64,000 nt of DNA, from assembly GCA_000231825.2 (NCBI GenBank), contig JH720375.1:110096-174095 (forward strand), in the 5' to 3' direction. The position numbers were made by a program, and so were the translations under genes. Positions 1-12,556 of the stretch are shown here, one piece after another (position 1 is the first letter of the stretch; every line of letters starts with the position of its first letter). This DNA comes from Tetrahymena elliotti 4EA. Lineage: Eukaryota > Ciliophora > Oligohymenophorea > Hymenostomatida > Tetrahymenidae. The notes under the pieces were generated by a model that did not search any database, was not told the origin of the DNA, and saw nothing but the letters and a program-made list of their open reading frames with translations.

Positions 1-2645
1 TACTAGTGATTAAAAATTTTAACTTTACTATTGAATTTGATTTAACATTTTTGATTTTGTAAAGTTTGAATACATTTTCTTATTCAGATATGAGTTCTTC
101 TATTTGTAATGTCTAAGAATTGTTACTTTAAAATTCTTGGTTTATTTCAATTGCTTACATCAACTATATGTCTTTGTAGTTGTTAAATATTTAATTTCCT
201 GATTAGCTAGCTTAATTTCCATCTAATATTTAATCTAAACTCTAAACTACTTTATCATCTACTTTTAAATTTACAATGAAGGCACTGAAAAAAGCTCCTC
301 CTATTGCAGCAGAATTTTCAGTAATTTATGTTGCAGGCACATCCTCATCAAATATTCCTTAAATATCTTTATAAAAAAGATGTTAGTTAATAAGCTTAGA
401 TGTATAAACGAATTATAAATAAATGATTATTTTAAAATCATTTAGTTTAAAAATAATAGAATATAGAAATAATATTGACTGTAAAAAAATAAATTTTACT
501 AATATCAAAAACTAGATCAAATCCAAAAGCACCACCTGATTAAGCAAAGTTTTACACAATAGTAGTACTATTTATATTTAGCTCTCCTATTGAAGAAGAA
601 ACATATACGACTCCTCCTGTTGAGAAAATAGCTGAATTCTATTTGAATGTAGATTAATAGAAATTAAGTCTTTCTATAATTTTTGTAGAAGCTAGTACTC
701 CACCGCTTTGCATTGCTATGTTTTGATTTAAAGTACTATCAATAAAGCTTATTACTTCAATTTAATCAAGGCTTAAAGCTCCTCCATTTTAAGTAGCATA
801 GTTTTAATTAAAATTACTGTCCATAAAAACGATATAATCAGAAATCACTTTTCCACAAAGAGCTCCTCCTGATGCAAGTGCAAAATTATTTTCAAATCTG
901 CTCCCATCAACAAATACTATTTATATTTCTTAAAAAAATAAACCTCCTCCATTCAAAGAAGCAGAGTTGTTATAAAAATGTGACCCTTAAATTTTTAGAG
1001 TAGACAAATAATCTATGCTAATAGCACCTCCATTTCCTTGTGCTGTACATATAGCATCATTATTGTTAAATGTAGAAGAAATAATAGTAATGGCTGAACT
1101 TCTTGTATTTGACCTTGCCGTTATTGCAGAACCATAATATGCTACATTTTAACTAAAAGTAGTTTCTTCTATTCTAATTGATTAGATATTCATAATTTCT
1201 AAAGCTCCTCCAATATTATCTATTTATTTAGAAGAATAATTTTTATTTTGAAAATATAATTAAAATTCAAAATTTTTATGAATCATTTTTTTGCCAAATA
1301 CATTCATACATACATATATACAACTTTCTTATATTTTAGAATGTACTTAGAAGTTTAATGTTGAAAAAAAGGGTTGTTTACTTATAAATCTAGAATTATT
1401 AACAGTGACAAAGGGAAAATCTAATTGAATTGCTCTGTAAGAACTTACTAATTTGGGATTAATTTTCAGGAAATCTTAACTGTCTGAAGATCCACTGTCG
1501 ATTATTGTGACATTATTAAAGATAAATTGAGCTCTGAAATCTTTTGAAGAAGCTTTGAATAATCCTCCTCTCTATTAATCACTAAAGATATTTTATTTTG
1601 AAAGAAAATGATAGAGTATTATTTATGAGCTTTAAGTAGATGAGAATATAATATATCCATACTCAGCAAAATTAAACTAAACATTAACAGTATTAAACTA
1701 AATAGAATTAGCTGCTTCCATATTGAATATAGAGCAATTATACTTAGGTACACAATATACTTAGTTTTAAAGGATAGTCACATAGTCTAAAAAAATTTCT
1801 GAGCATTGATTGAATTTAAAAAGAGAGGTTTTAAAGAGGCTATTGTTAACTACTTAGAAATTCGCTATTTTCAAATTTGAAGAATAATCAATTTAAATAA
1901 GTGGCTCATCACCATTTGTTTCTATCTACTGAATTTATAATTGATGAATATTCACACCTTTAACAGCTATCAATCTAAATAAAACATTTGAATAAAATTA
2001 GACATCTATATTATCTGCAGTCATCTCTTTCCCAATATTTATGGAAAAGAAAGATATCTAAGGTCCTACAAAATTACTTGTTAAAACATTAATTTTGATA
2101 TCTGATATATGTACTTCATTAAAGTTAGAAATAGACATCCAAAATAAGTAATTAGTAGGTTATACAAGATAAATAGGATTAGTCTGAGACTCAATAGTTA
2201 TATTTTATATGATTATATTCTCTACGTAATCCATATTAATAGGTTAAAGTCGTATAGTGTCATTTATATATAAATCTTTAATTATTATTTATTCTGCCTT
2301 TTTCACATAATATGTGTTATTTGTGAAAATAAAAGATGAATCTTGATCATTTTTTATACTTTCTTTTATTTAATCAATAACTTTTTAGTTAATTTCACGA
2401 GTAAGCTCTTCATTAATTATAACTACCTCAGAGGTTTCTTTCACCTGTTCATTTTATTAAATTTTGTGTTTCTTATTTTATTTATATTAATTTTTTTCAA
2501 TTTAAATTTAAGCATTGACTGCCTGAGAAGTATATCTGCCTGATGGTTTTATATTATTACTTATTTGAATGTTTCTACTTTCTACTAAAATAGTTAAATT
2601 TAATGAGAGTAGAATTAGGTATAACTTTATAAATTTATGAATCAT
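1..2645 (-). CDS. Secreted/surface right-handed beta-helix (Pmp-like repeat) protein, 3' end off the left edge
   Basis: Exons on the minus strand: 2645-1663, 1581-1382, 1219-500 and 366-1 (phases agree); about 756 residues are visible and the frame is still open at base 1. The protein starts MIHKFIKLYLILLSLNLTIL, a clear signal peptide. The second half carries many repeats of the form S-x-F-x-x-N-x-A-x-x-x-GGA(L/I/F), each about 30-35 residues, for example NGGALSLDQ, SGGALCGK and NGGAISID. This GGA/FxxN pattern is typical of parallel beta-helix (pectin-lyase-fold, Pmp-like) proteins, which ciliates have in large families. The introns have standard GT-AG ends and are 81, 162 and 133 nt long. 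The role is unknown; a cell-surface or secreted location is inferred from the signal peptide. Any C-terminal membrane anchor would lie outside the window. Confidence 0.85.
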
Positions 2646-3938
2646 TTTATTTATATATCGATCTAAAAAAGGGAAATTTGCCTAAACTTAATTTCAAGAA
2701 AGCAAAGAAGTTGTTTAAGATTTCTTTTATTAATAATGAATAAGAATCTAAATGCAAAATAGAAGCCTCACAAAGAGAAAATTGCTTTGATGAAGAAGAT
2801 GATGATCTAGAACTCAAGAAGCATAAATTAAAATAATAAAAAAAATCATAACATTGACATTCATGAAATTAAACAATGTAAATTTATAAACAGACTTAAC
2901 AAATAAATACTATTAGATTCATTTAAAAAATGTGATAATTATTAATTGAATGATCTTGTTTCTATCATAATTTATATTTACCTTTTATCTCATTGTTTAT
3001 TGTCTAAATGTAATTTAAAATTAATTACTTTTATTATATTAAAAAAATTAAAAACTTTATTTTATTATTGAATTTTTAGCATATTTCGTATTATAAATAC
3101 TTTAATAATTGCATTTTGTTAGTATATTATTATCTAATTTATTTTTAAAAAAGTAAAGATGGTAACTATGTAAAATAAGCAAAATCAAAAATTCTGATGC
3201 AATATACTTTATGACTTATTAGCAAGTTTTGTGGTGCAGGTGATTGATTGATTGTAAGATAAATATTAATTAACTGTGCTTAACATTTCTAAATTAATGC
3301 ATTCCTTTGATGTAAACTATTCTGATGAAATACAATTAAAGTATAAAAATTATTGGTTACGCCTTCTTGATAAGATTAATTAATTTTATCTGTTTGATGA
3401 CAAACATAGTTCTAAAAATTAGTCGAATAGATTTTTTTTTAAATGAGTAAGAAGTAAAGTACAAAAATAGAATAAATATGAGTAGATTTATACAATTTAT
3501 AATATATTTTTTTAATTTATTGGTTATAGAATAATTAATTAATTTATTTGCTTATTTATAACTGTTTCATTTATTTACGAATTTTTCTGTTTATTTGCTT
3601 AATTTTGTTCTATTTTTAATAATAATAATAGATAAATAAATCCAATTTTCAAAAGAAAAAAGATTAGGATTTTGTGTGTCAAAAGATTTAGTTTTTTTAA
3701 AGAGTCTTTTTCTGAAAGTTTTAATTGAGAAATCCATTTGCTCCCTTACATTTCCAATTTTGAGATTGAAAAATCTAAAAATAATCTTTTAAGAAAATTA
3801 AATCAGCAATAGAATAGACTAGGTTGAATTCTGAAATCAAAAGAGAGTTATCAAAGAGATTTTTTATCAAGGATAAAACAATTCAATTTTCAGATTAATA
3901 GATAGTTTAAAATCAATTAAGATTGGATAATAATTCTT
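2646..3938. other. Intergenic, AT-rich, with one coding-like stretch at 2668-2854
   Basis: This is the 5' side of the beta-helix gene and the 3' side of the next minus gene. At 2668-2854 the plus strand has an open frame with ciliate-like composition (a lysine-rich first half, then an acidic run FDEEDDDLELKKHK, ending at TGA), but no ATG lies in that frame. An overlapping frame starts with ATG at 2735. Either could be a lost exon or chance, since with TGA as the only stop such frames are common. Nothing else coding-like was seen. Confidence 0.4.
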
Positions 3939-4472
3939 TCATTTTAAGTTAGAAATTAACTTTTTAAGATGTACATTAACCTTTTTTAAGTTAAGCTCTT
4001 GAGCTTGGAATAAAGGCTCTACTTTATTTAGAAAATCCTCTGTATATTTGAATCTGAATTTTTTACAAGCCCAAATCAAACTGATTAAATATTCTTCTAC
4101 TTTGGGTTCATCCTTTAAATCCTTATCGAAGAGTTAGTAAGATCTCTCTTAAATTTCATCAGCAAGATTAATCAAAAGTTTTAAAATCTCAACCTTATCT
4201 TCAAGCTTTGAGTTTATTTTAATATCTGAAGCTTGTGATTTTATTTAATTCATTATTTAATTGCATTCATTCTGAAGGAATATTTTCATTCCAACACAAG
4301 ATTATTCCAAGATAGAAATACGATTGATAGAATTATCTTAGACATCATTATCATCAACAGTAGATTAACTTCTGCTTTATGGAGAATTTTTAGGCTTATC
4401 ATCATGCTAATAAGATAATTCTTTTTTATTTTAAATTTTAATTGGTTATGCTTTTCCACTTGCGCAGCCCAT
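3939..4472 (-). CDS. Small lipid-anchored-type protein with MGCASGK start, unknown family
   Basis: Single exon, 177 aa, ATG at 4472 and TGA at 3939-3941. The protein begins M-G-C-A-S-G-K. Glycine at position 2 followed by cysteine at 3 is the classic context for N-myristoylation plus palmitoylation, so a membrane-anchored cytosolic protein is inferred. The N-terminal 60 residues are polar and serine/glutamine-rich; the rest is predicted helical with leucine/lysine heptad-like patterns (KLEDKVEILKLLINLADEI). I see no catalytic or metal-binding motif and do not recognise the family. The start is fixed by the SH4-like motif. Flanking DNA is much more AT-rich than the ORF, which supports a real gene. 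Confidence 0.7.
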
Positions 4473-6316
4473 TTTTTTTTTGATAAATTTATAATGTTTT
4501 TTTTCTTTTTAATTATTATTTGTTTATTAAATGCCCAAAGGTTTTGAAATGTAAGTATCTCTTTAAAAACTATTTATTGTGATTGAGTAATTTAATAAAA
4601 CAATAGATTTATTTGATTAGTTAATAAAAAACAAATCCCTAAATACAAAATTTTTAATGAAAAGAACAAATTTTACATTTATATCAAATTAAAAAATAAA
4701 ATTTTTTGAATATTAATCTTAAGACTAGTAAGTATCTTTTTGTTTAGACCAATTTAATGTGTATCCTGAGATTAGTTTGTTAGTTAATTTATTTATTTTC
4801 ACAATCTTTTACTGTTACTCGTACAATTTTGACTTTTGTATTTATAAAATTAAATGTTTTAACAAAACTCTTTTTAAGATGAGAGCTCTTCTCAATATTT
4901 TAAACAGTTAAAAAAACTTACCCCCATGACTCTATTAATTAGGATTAAGCAAATTATAAATTCAAGAAACTTCAACGCAGTATTTTTAATTGAATGAGAA
5001 ATCCATATAATAGAAAACTAATAAAACAAGATTTTTTAAAAAGACAGATTTTTATTTTAGTTAGGCGAAAAAAGAAAGCAGTTAACAAAATTTAGTCAAG
5101 TAGTAAAATAACTGTAACAATTATACTTTTTCGAATAGAATATGTTAAATCAATAAATTTCTCTAGCTTGAACACCTAGTATTTTTAAAGAACAAACGAT
5201 AAGAATAAACATTCTGATAATTCATGTTGACTGCATGAATGATTCTAAAATCTTGCAAAATTAAAATTAAATTGGTCCTTATGCCTTTACTTGGCAATTA
5301 ATTTGTTTTAGAAAATGTAATTTTGATATACACAGTATATGTAAGCCTATAAACAAATCTAAAAAAAATTTTATTTTACAATTCAAAAAGGGAAAGTATT
5401 ACTTAACAAATTTAGATTAATAAATACTTGCATATTATTTCTTTTACTATATTTTATTGAAGAATTCATGGTGATACTTGCTTTTTAAATGGATTGTAGC
5501 ATTTATTTTAACTCTAATCAAATTTTGGAGGAATTTTATTAATTAAAAATAAACAAAAATTTGTAATGACCATACATGCATACATATTTATTTTAAACTA
5601 ATGAATTTAATTCATAGAAAGAATTTTTAAAAATACATACTCTTAGCAATTTAAAATGATAATTTTTATTTTTCATAGTCAATCATACTTCCTTGCTAGT
5701 AAATTTATTTAGTAAAAGATTATTTATTAATTTATTTTAATGGCATTTCACTAACACATAGCAACTTTATTCGTACTACAAAATGTAAAAGAGTGTTATA
5801 TTTTAAAAAAAATAAAAAAGAGGATTTTAATATCTCATTTTTGAATATTTAAAGCCAAAATAACTATTGCCTAAAAATATTTAAGTAAATATTACCAACA
5901 CAGCTCTACAATATTAACAATTTTTCTCTTGAAATCTGATGTTAATAGCATAGAACAAATAATTTTCTATTGCTTTTGTTAATCATCCAAATTTTTGTCT
6001 TTTTTATCATTACACTGACCTACAAAAAAGCTATTTATTGTCCACTAAAATAGAAAACCTAAAAAATAATAATTTAACTCAAGCTTTATCTTGATGTAAA
6101 ATTTAATTAATGACCACTAATTTTTTTCAATTTTTGTAAATATTTTCATATAAATTAACTAGTAAAAGTATATAAAATGCAAAAACAACTAGCTTTTTAT
6201 TAAATTAAAGAGTTATTTCAAACTATTCGTAACGAACTACTTGTTAGAAATATAATTACTGAAACAAAAATTAGATTTTTATATGTCAAAAATTCATTCA
6301 GTAATTAAATTTAAAT
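4473..6316. other. Intergenic, AT-rich; nothing coding-like seen
   Basis: About 1.8 kb of very AT-rich DNA between two minus-strand genes. It should hold the promoter of the MGCASGK gene and the 3' UTR of the REV7-like gene. No conserved coding stretch, RNA gene or clear repeat was found by eye. Confidence 0.5.
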
Positions 6317-7151
6317 TCAATTTCCATGATCCACTATTATTAATGATAATTCAGTAAAGTGACCAATATCAATTAGGTGTTTACCATCTTAAATGCTTAA
6401 TTTATTTTCAGATTAGCCAATTTTTTATTAACCTTCTTAGACTTATTTTCTATTACTATTCTCATTCAAGCTGCTCATAAACGCTTGTTCATCAATCATT
6501 ACAACACTAATATTTTAAAACAAATATTCTTATTTTTCATTTCTTTTTATAATTAATTCAAAAAAAGCTATCAATTTATGAATACCTTTCGTTATTTTAA
6601 CTTGCACAACTACTCTTCTCTTAATCAGTTATATTTATTGTTTCTTTCTCTAGAATCCATTTTTCGAACAAACTAGCCTTCTACTCTTTGGACTGAGCGT
6701 ATTACCCGTTTGTAATTATTTGCAATTCAAAGGAATTAGCTTAGTAACTTTGTTGGAATTTAAAAGTATTTTACAACTTTTAACTCATTTTATATAGCAT
6801 GCTTTTAAATATTTGATCTCTTTCAAACTAACTAGGCAAAGAGTCTATTTTATCTATAATTTTTGATTTATCTATTACCAAATCAACATACTCTTTGGTA
6901 ATATTATTTTACATTAAATTAAGTCTAATTATTGAAATTGAATTAAGTAGCTATTTAGTATCCTCCACTAGCTAGTGAATATAATCATATAAAATACCTT
7001 CTTTTACTACTTTAATTTAAAGACCAAACACAGTTCTCACTTAAAAAAATGTATCAGGATATACATTCTTGAGATAAAGAGAGTAATGAATGAAAGACTC
7101 TATAAAATTTATCAAATCTTCTAAAAATTAACCTTATCTGTTAAAAACCAT
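6317..7151 (-). CDS. MAD2L2: REV7/MAD2L2-like HORMA domain protein
   Basis: Exons 7151-6586 and 6506-6317 with a 79-nt intron, giving 251 aa. The N-terminal part closely follows the MAD2L2 (REV7) pattern: FLEDLINFIESFIHYSLYLK, then NVYPDTFFQ, then FGLQIKVVKEGILYDYIHQL. These match the human segments around LYVREVYPVGIFQ and LNQYIQDTL in order and spacing. HORMA proteins grip short peptides with a mobile C-terminal seatbelt. REV7 acts with DNA polymerase zeta in translesion synthesis and, in animals, in shieldin and in cell-cycle control. The overall length fits the family (about 211 aa in human) with an insert of low-complexity sequence in the second half. MAD2 itself is less likely, because the LYLKxVYP segment is REV7-like. 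Function is inferred from family membership. Confidence 0.85.
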
Positions 7152-7587
7152 TTTCAATTTTGAAAAATTAACTAAAAATAATTCTTTATGAATGTTTTCA
7201 AAACAAATTATTATTAAAAATTACAGAAATCAAATTTGTAGCTAGCTGCAAATAGAAAAAAAAGCCAAGCATAATTTGATTTAGTATTAAAAACGCGCAA
7301 AAAAAAAAACAAACAAACAAACAAACAATACATACATCATTTCCTTCTAAAATTTAATTAATTAAAATGTTTTGTTTTATCAATTAATTCATTCTTACTC
7401 AGTTATTTTTAACATAAAAATAATTAATAATATTTTAAAAGTAAAGTTGAATAGAAATTTGTTTTAGACTTGTTCAATCAATATCATTCATTATTTTAGT
7501 TAAAAAAAACACAAAAAAGTTCTATAATATTGTTTAACATTCATAATAAAACTTTTTATTTCATTTATCTAATTTATTTTTTATGCT
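7152..7587. other. Intergenic, AT-rich, with a simple repeat
   Basis: Lies between the REV7-like start and the peroxiredoxin 3' end. It holds an A-run followed by a CAAA repeat at 7299-7327, listed separately. No gene seen. Confidence 0.5.
7299..7327. repeat. A-run plus (CAAA)n microsatellite
   Basis: Eleven A residues are followed by about 4.5 copies of CAAA. It sits upstream of the REV7-like start codon. It is the complement of the TTTG repeat found near 25.9 kb, so the motif recurs in this genome. Confidence 0.9.
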
Positions 7588-8453
7588 TCAAAGATCCTTC
7601 TTTTCAGAGGAGAAGTACTTAATCTTTTAATCTTGGTCAGGAATGATAGTCTTTTGACCAGGTTACCAGTTAGCAGGGCAGACTTCACCGTGGGTATCAG
7701 TGTGTTGGAAGGCCTTGATTAATCTCAAAGTTTCTTCAACACTTCTACCAACTAAAATTATTTAAAATTAAAATATTACATTATAAAATATGAACTCTAT
7801 TAATAGCTAAATGTATATAAATATCATTAATATTTGGTTTCATTCTATTTTAAATAAGCTTTTTCCATTTACTAATAAGTTTTTTAATAATATCTTTTAT
7901 AATATAATTATTTACCAGGGGCATCATTAATTTAAACAGTTCTGATTGTTCCCTTTCCATCAATAATGAAAAGACCTCTTAAAGCAGCACCGTATAATTC
8001 GTCAAGTTCGTCTTCAACAAGAACACCGTAGGCCTTGGAAATCTTCTTTGAAATATCTGCAACAAGGGGAATCTTCAAGTTACCAACACCACCTTCAGTT
8101 CTAGGAGTCTTAATCCAAGCCAAGTGAGTGAAGTGAGAGTCAGTAGAGACAGCAATAACATCAGCATTAATAGCCTTGAATTAATCAATAGCATCAGAGA
8201 AAGCAATTAATTCAGTGGGGCAGACGTATGTGAAATCGAAAGGATAGAAAACGACAACTAAGTATTTTCCAGCATATTAGTTTAATGATACAGTTTCGAA
8301 TTTGCCATTAGGTGTGACAGCAATAGCAGAGAAGAAAGGGGCCTTTTAACGAGGTTGGGTAACCTTAGGAATGAATTAATACTTAGCAAGAGATTCTTCG
8401 CAAAGAGCAACTGCAAAAATGACTGCTAAAATAAAAATAACCTTTTTATTCAT
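7588..8453 (-). CDS. 2-Cys peroxiredoxin with signal peptide (PRDX4-like)
   Basis: Exons 8453-7916 and 7751-7588, intron 164 nt, 233 aa. Peroxiredoxins reduce H2O2 and organic peroxides through a reactive cysteine recycled by thioredoxin-type reductants. The N-terminus ([14 protein letters not shown]) is a signal peptide, which points to the ER/secretory pathway as in PRDX4. The peroxidatic cysteine is C78 in FTYVCPTE; the resolving cysteine is in HGEVCPANW near the C-terminus. Both sensitivity motifs are present (GGVG and a C-terminal YF), suggesting easy over-oxidation, as in eukaryotic typical 2-Cys enzymes. The C-terminus ends KKDL, only loosely like an ER-retention signal. Codon use is the most G+C-rich and ordered of the window, suggesting high expression. 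Three in-frame TAA codons in conserved regions read as Gln, supporting the ciliate code. Confidence 0.97.
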
Positions 8454-9188
8454 TTTATATATTTCAAATGATTTTCTAAAATTTATTAAATTATTTATTT
8501 AATTTGAAATTATATCTTATTCCCATCAAAAAAGATCTTTTGTATAATATCTCTTCACCTAATCTTTTTTGCATGCATAAATACACAAGCATACATTTAT
8601 TATTTATTTTTTATAAACTATCTTTCTTTTATCAGCAAAAAACACTAATTTCTGTTATCAGTCAGATAGATATAAATAAATATCTTTTCTTTATGTGCTC
8701 GAAAATCTTAGAAGCATTAGATTAATTATTATTATTATAATGATTTATATGAAATTAATCTTTCTCCATAAATAATCAATACTTCTTTTAACGATACGTG
8801 CAATGTTTCTATTCAAAATCTGAACAAATTATTATATTATGAATTTTTAAATTTATTCAATATAAAGATTTTCAACAAACACTCTACTGATCTAATTTTC
8901 TTTTTATAAGCATGATATAAAAACATGAATTAATGAATTCATTCGAAACAAAAAATATCTAAGTAAATATTGAAAACTAATAGAAATAATTACTAACTTA
9001 TTTGTTGTTTTAGAATAATGATAAAACATGATAATTCTTCTTGATTTAAATTATATTATCAACATAACATTTCTACTTCAAGAAAAAAATATTTGTAAAT
9101 ATTCCTAAATCTAATAAAGTTAAAAGATTTGCAAATTGATGTAAATTTCTTAGACATTTGTTTGATATGAAAAATACAGAATTTTATA
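8454..9188. other. Intergenic, AT-rich; promoter side of the peroxiredoxin gene
   Basis: About 0.7 kb between two minus-strand genes. No coding-like stretch supported by composition. It must hold the peroxiredoxin promoter and the 3' UTR of the VWA gene. Confidence 0.5.
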
Positions 9189-12100
9189 TCATGGAGTTTC
9201 GAGTTAAGTAATATCAGAGGGACTTAAATATCCACCCTTCGTTAAGCAATAGCTGTGGTATTATTTAAACTTTTTAAATGGACCAAGTTTTTACTTTACA
9301 ATCATGAGTTTATCATAGAGGTTTGTAGATTGTAAAGATATTAAGCACCATAAATACCACTACCTATTTTGCTTTTCCAAGCACATTTTTTCAAAGCCTG
9401 CTTTAAAGTCATTAATATTATCATAGTTAGCTAATTATTTCATATCATATGACAATTTTTTTGATATATCTGGGCAGGTAAAAAAGAACTAGCCTTTTAC
9501 ATGCAATTACTATTTAGATTTAGTAGCCATTTATGAAACATAAGACACTTAGTTCTCCTATTCTTACTTGTATATTTATTTTAAGTCATCTAAAACATTA
9601 AATCCTTCTAGGTAAAGATCAAAATATTTCTTCAAGCCAATACTAGATCTTCTAACTTTATCCTATCCTTGAATAACATTCTAAGCAAAAAGAGCCTTGA
9701 CCTAATCAATATTATCAGCCATTACTAGAGTTATCATATCTATCTCGGATTTAGTAATTAAGTTTGATTAAGTTATACTTTTTTCTTCATTTAAACCTTC
9801 AAACATTAACCTTTAATATAAATAAAAAACTTTAGTTAAACTTACCAATTATTTAAAATAATTTTTCAAAATAATTAAATTCAGTAAATAAAATTGTTTT
9901 TGTTTTTAATTTAATGAAAAACATACCTATAGTAGTGAACTATTGAAAGAGATGAACTTAAGTTTTTCTAAAAATCATTCTTCATACCTTCAAAAACATT
10001 ATTATTTCCTTCTAATAATTAAATTAAAGTAATTGTTGGGTATTATGAATAGTGTTCTGTCATGTTTCTTCTTAATTACTCTTCAATAACAAATCTAAAG
10101 AATGTGTTAATGTCTTCTTTCTTTATTTCTATCCAATCAAGAGATTTTGCTATGTAAAGTTTGGCTAAGAAAATTTCAATGTTAGTCACCTTTTCTCCCA
10201 ATCTTTGAGAAGCATCTTTCATAAATCCTTCATATTGCTTAGTTATTTCTTCCCTTATCTTCATTGCTTAAGAGTTCTCAATAAGTAATTGAGCACTGTC
10301 TTATTCTTCTTCTTTTATTATTTGCTTGCATGTTTAAAATATAAGACCTACTTGCTTAAGACCATACTTGGTAATACCATATTCTATCAATTATCTAATA
10401 GTATGATTTAGCAACATAAAAGGAATAGTTCTCTTTTGGGCATGATGATATCCTAAAGGATCCAATGTTACAACCCAACCTAAATATTAAAAATAATTAA
10501 AATAATCATTCCAACAAATTCTAAATTAAAAAAGTAAACTTTAATATTAAATTTCATTGATAAAATTACCTAGAATAGGTTCTAGCCATAGCTTAGCCAT
10601 ATTCCAGTGCTCTTGGTGAATATATAAAGGCATAGCTGCATTAATGACTTCTCTCATCATACCTTGCACTATATTACCTTCTTGCTTATTGAATGAGCCA
10701 CTATTTTGAAGGGAAATATCAAGACTATATTTAATGCAATCTATGAAGCTTTTTGCACTGATTATACTTGGTTGAACAGCCTAATAAGTGGAAAAAATTT
10801 TAATTAAATATTTTAATGTTATTAATAATACTTTAATTTTGAGAGATTCGGGTCTGACAATTGCTAGCTCAGAACGAGTAACAGAGAATGTTACACACAA
10901 ACAATCTTTATTCAGTATAGATTCAGCTATGTCTTAACAAGATAAGAAACAAGTACCAATATCTTAGGTCAACTAAGAGAGCTCTTGAGAAACGAGCTAT
11001 TATTTAGGTAAAAATTCTTAAAGATATTTTTCTTTTGATATCTCATAATCGTTGAATTATTAGATACTTGCTCCTTTTCTTTTTTCTAATCTCTTAGCAA
11101 AAAGTCTATTAGTAATAGTTGGATACGCTAATTAATTTAATAAAGCTATTTCTATAGTTGTAATGGTACTAGTTGATAGCTTGGAAACTATATCTACAGC
11201 TTCTTTAATTCTAGAAGAGAAAGTAGGATTATTTTCATTTATTTTTTATCTCTCCATACTGCTTAACTTGAATAACTTGGTTATTGAGTTTGAGTAAGCT
11301 TAACTAATTTGATTTATTTAGTTAGAGAATAGTTCAATTTATTCCTTCTTTACTTATGTTCTTTCTAAGTTTACATACTCCTTTAATTCTTAAATGATCA
11401 TCTTCAGTTTTGTTTCTAAATAATTGTACATCTAATTAATTTATTCAAACAATTGCTTAGAATCTCCTTCACTTAATATAGATATCCTTTTATCTTTGAT
11501 GTTAAATGGAACCTCTTAGTTAGTGGTATGATTTATATTCACAATTAATTAAAAGTTATTTGTTAATTCTTCTACTAAATCTTTTGTTTTTGAATCTTTG
11601 AATATTTTTTCTTTGTTATTGCTATCAATTAAAACACAATTTTTCTATTTTTTAGTCACATCAACAGCACTCTTGAGTAAAGGAATTCTGCATAGCTATC
11701 CATCTTTACGTTGCAATTATACCTCAATAAAATTTTAGCCAATAATATCAACAATATTTTTGAATGCTCCTTCTATTTCACTACTTTCCTTTATTATTTT
11801 AATTAAATAAAAAATAAATCGTTTTTCAAGTAATTTATGTAGATAAGAAGATAACGATATTAATAGATTTAAAAATAAAAAGATATATTAGTATTTGAGC
11901 ATGAATTTTAATTTTACTTTGATGAATTAGTAGGTGCTTTGTGTTGTTTAGAGAGAAATAATTTTATCCAAAATAACGGGATCGTGAGACGTTCCCATTC
12001 CTAAAGCATGAACTTCTACATTATTTACAAATTTATTTAAAACTTATTTTAAGAGTAAAAATGAATCCTTTAAATGATTAGTGTCTTAGCCACTTTAAAC

Positions 12101-12556
12101 CTATCCATCTGTCAAATAAACAATGACAAGTTCTTCATTTTGATTTGTAAATTATAAGCATATCTCTTTGAGTTTGTCAAAAGTTATATGAAAGATAGTT
12201 CCACCATTTGCTTCTATAGAAGAAATAATTTTCTCTACCTCCTTAAGATTTTTTAAATGTAGGTTTTCTACATGATCTATAGACGTATTGAAGGTCATGA
12301 GAGATATTTTAGAATTTGGTTGTGTTTATATTACAAATTAAACCAACTCATTACAGAGTTGTTTCGTAAGTTGAATATTTGTACCACTCATAGAACCACT
12401 GTTATCAATCACAATTTAATAGTTTTTTTAACGCGAATTGTTCTTAAGCAAATTTGCCTCATCCAATTTCAATTTTAAGCTAAAGTCAATAAAATCATTT
12501 CCTTCAAAAGATTCTATTTTCAATTAAGCTTTTCCTAGTTAAGATTAGCTTTCCAT
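9189..12556 (-). CDS. Large von Willebrand factor type A domain protein
   Basis: Five exons (12556-11918, 11788-10832, 10780-10570, 10479-9927, 9810-9189; introns 129, 51, 90 and 116 nt) give 993 aa. Residues about 45-220 form a VWA domain: VIDNSGSMSG holds the metal-site motif DxSxS (D51, S53, S55), followed by a threonine-containing loop (GGTIFH) and YLTDGQ with the last metal-site aspartate. VWA domains bind protein partners through a Mg2+ ion; intracellular ones often sit in multiprotein complexes. The remaining about 770 residues are mostly helical, with a glutamine/glutamate-rich stretch at about 340-420 that may be a coiled coil and no second domain I recognise. There is no signal peptide, so it is probably cytosolic or nuclear. 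The exact role is unknown. Confidence 0.88.
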
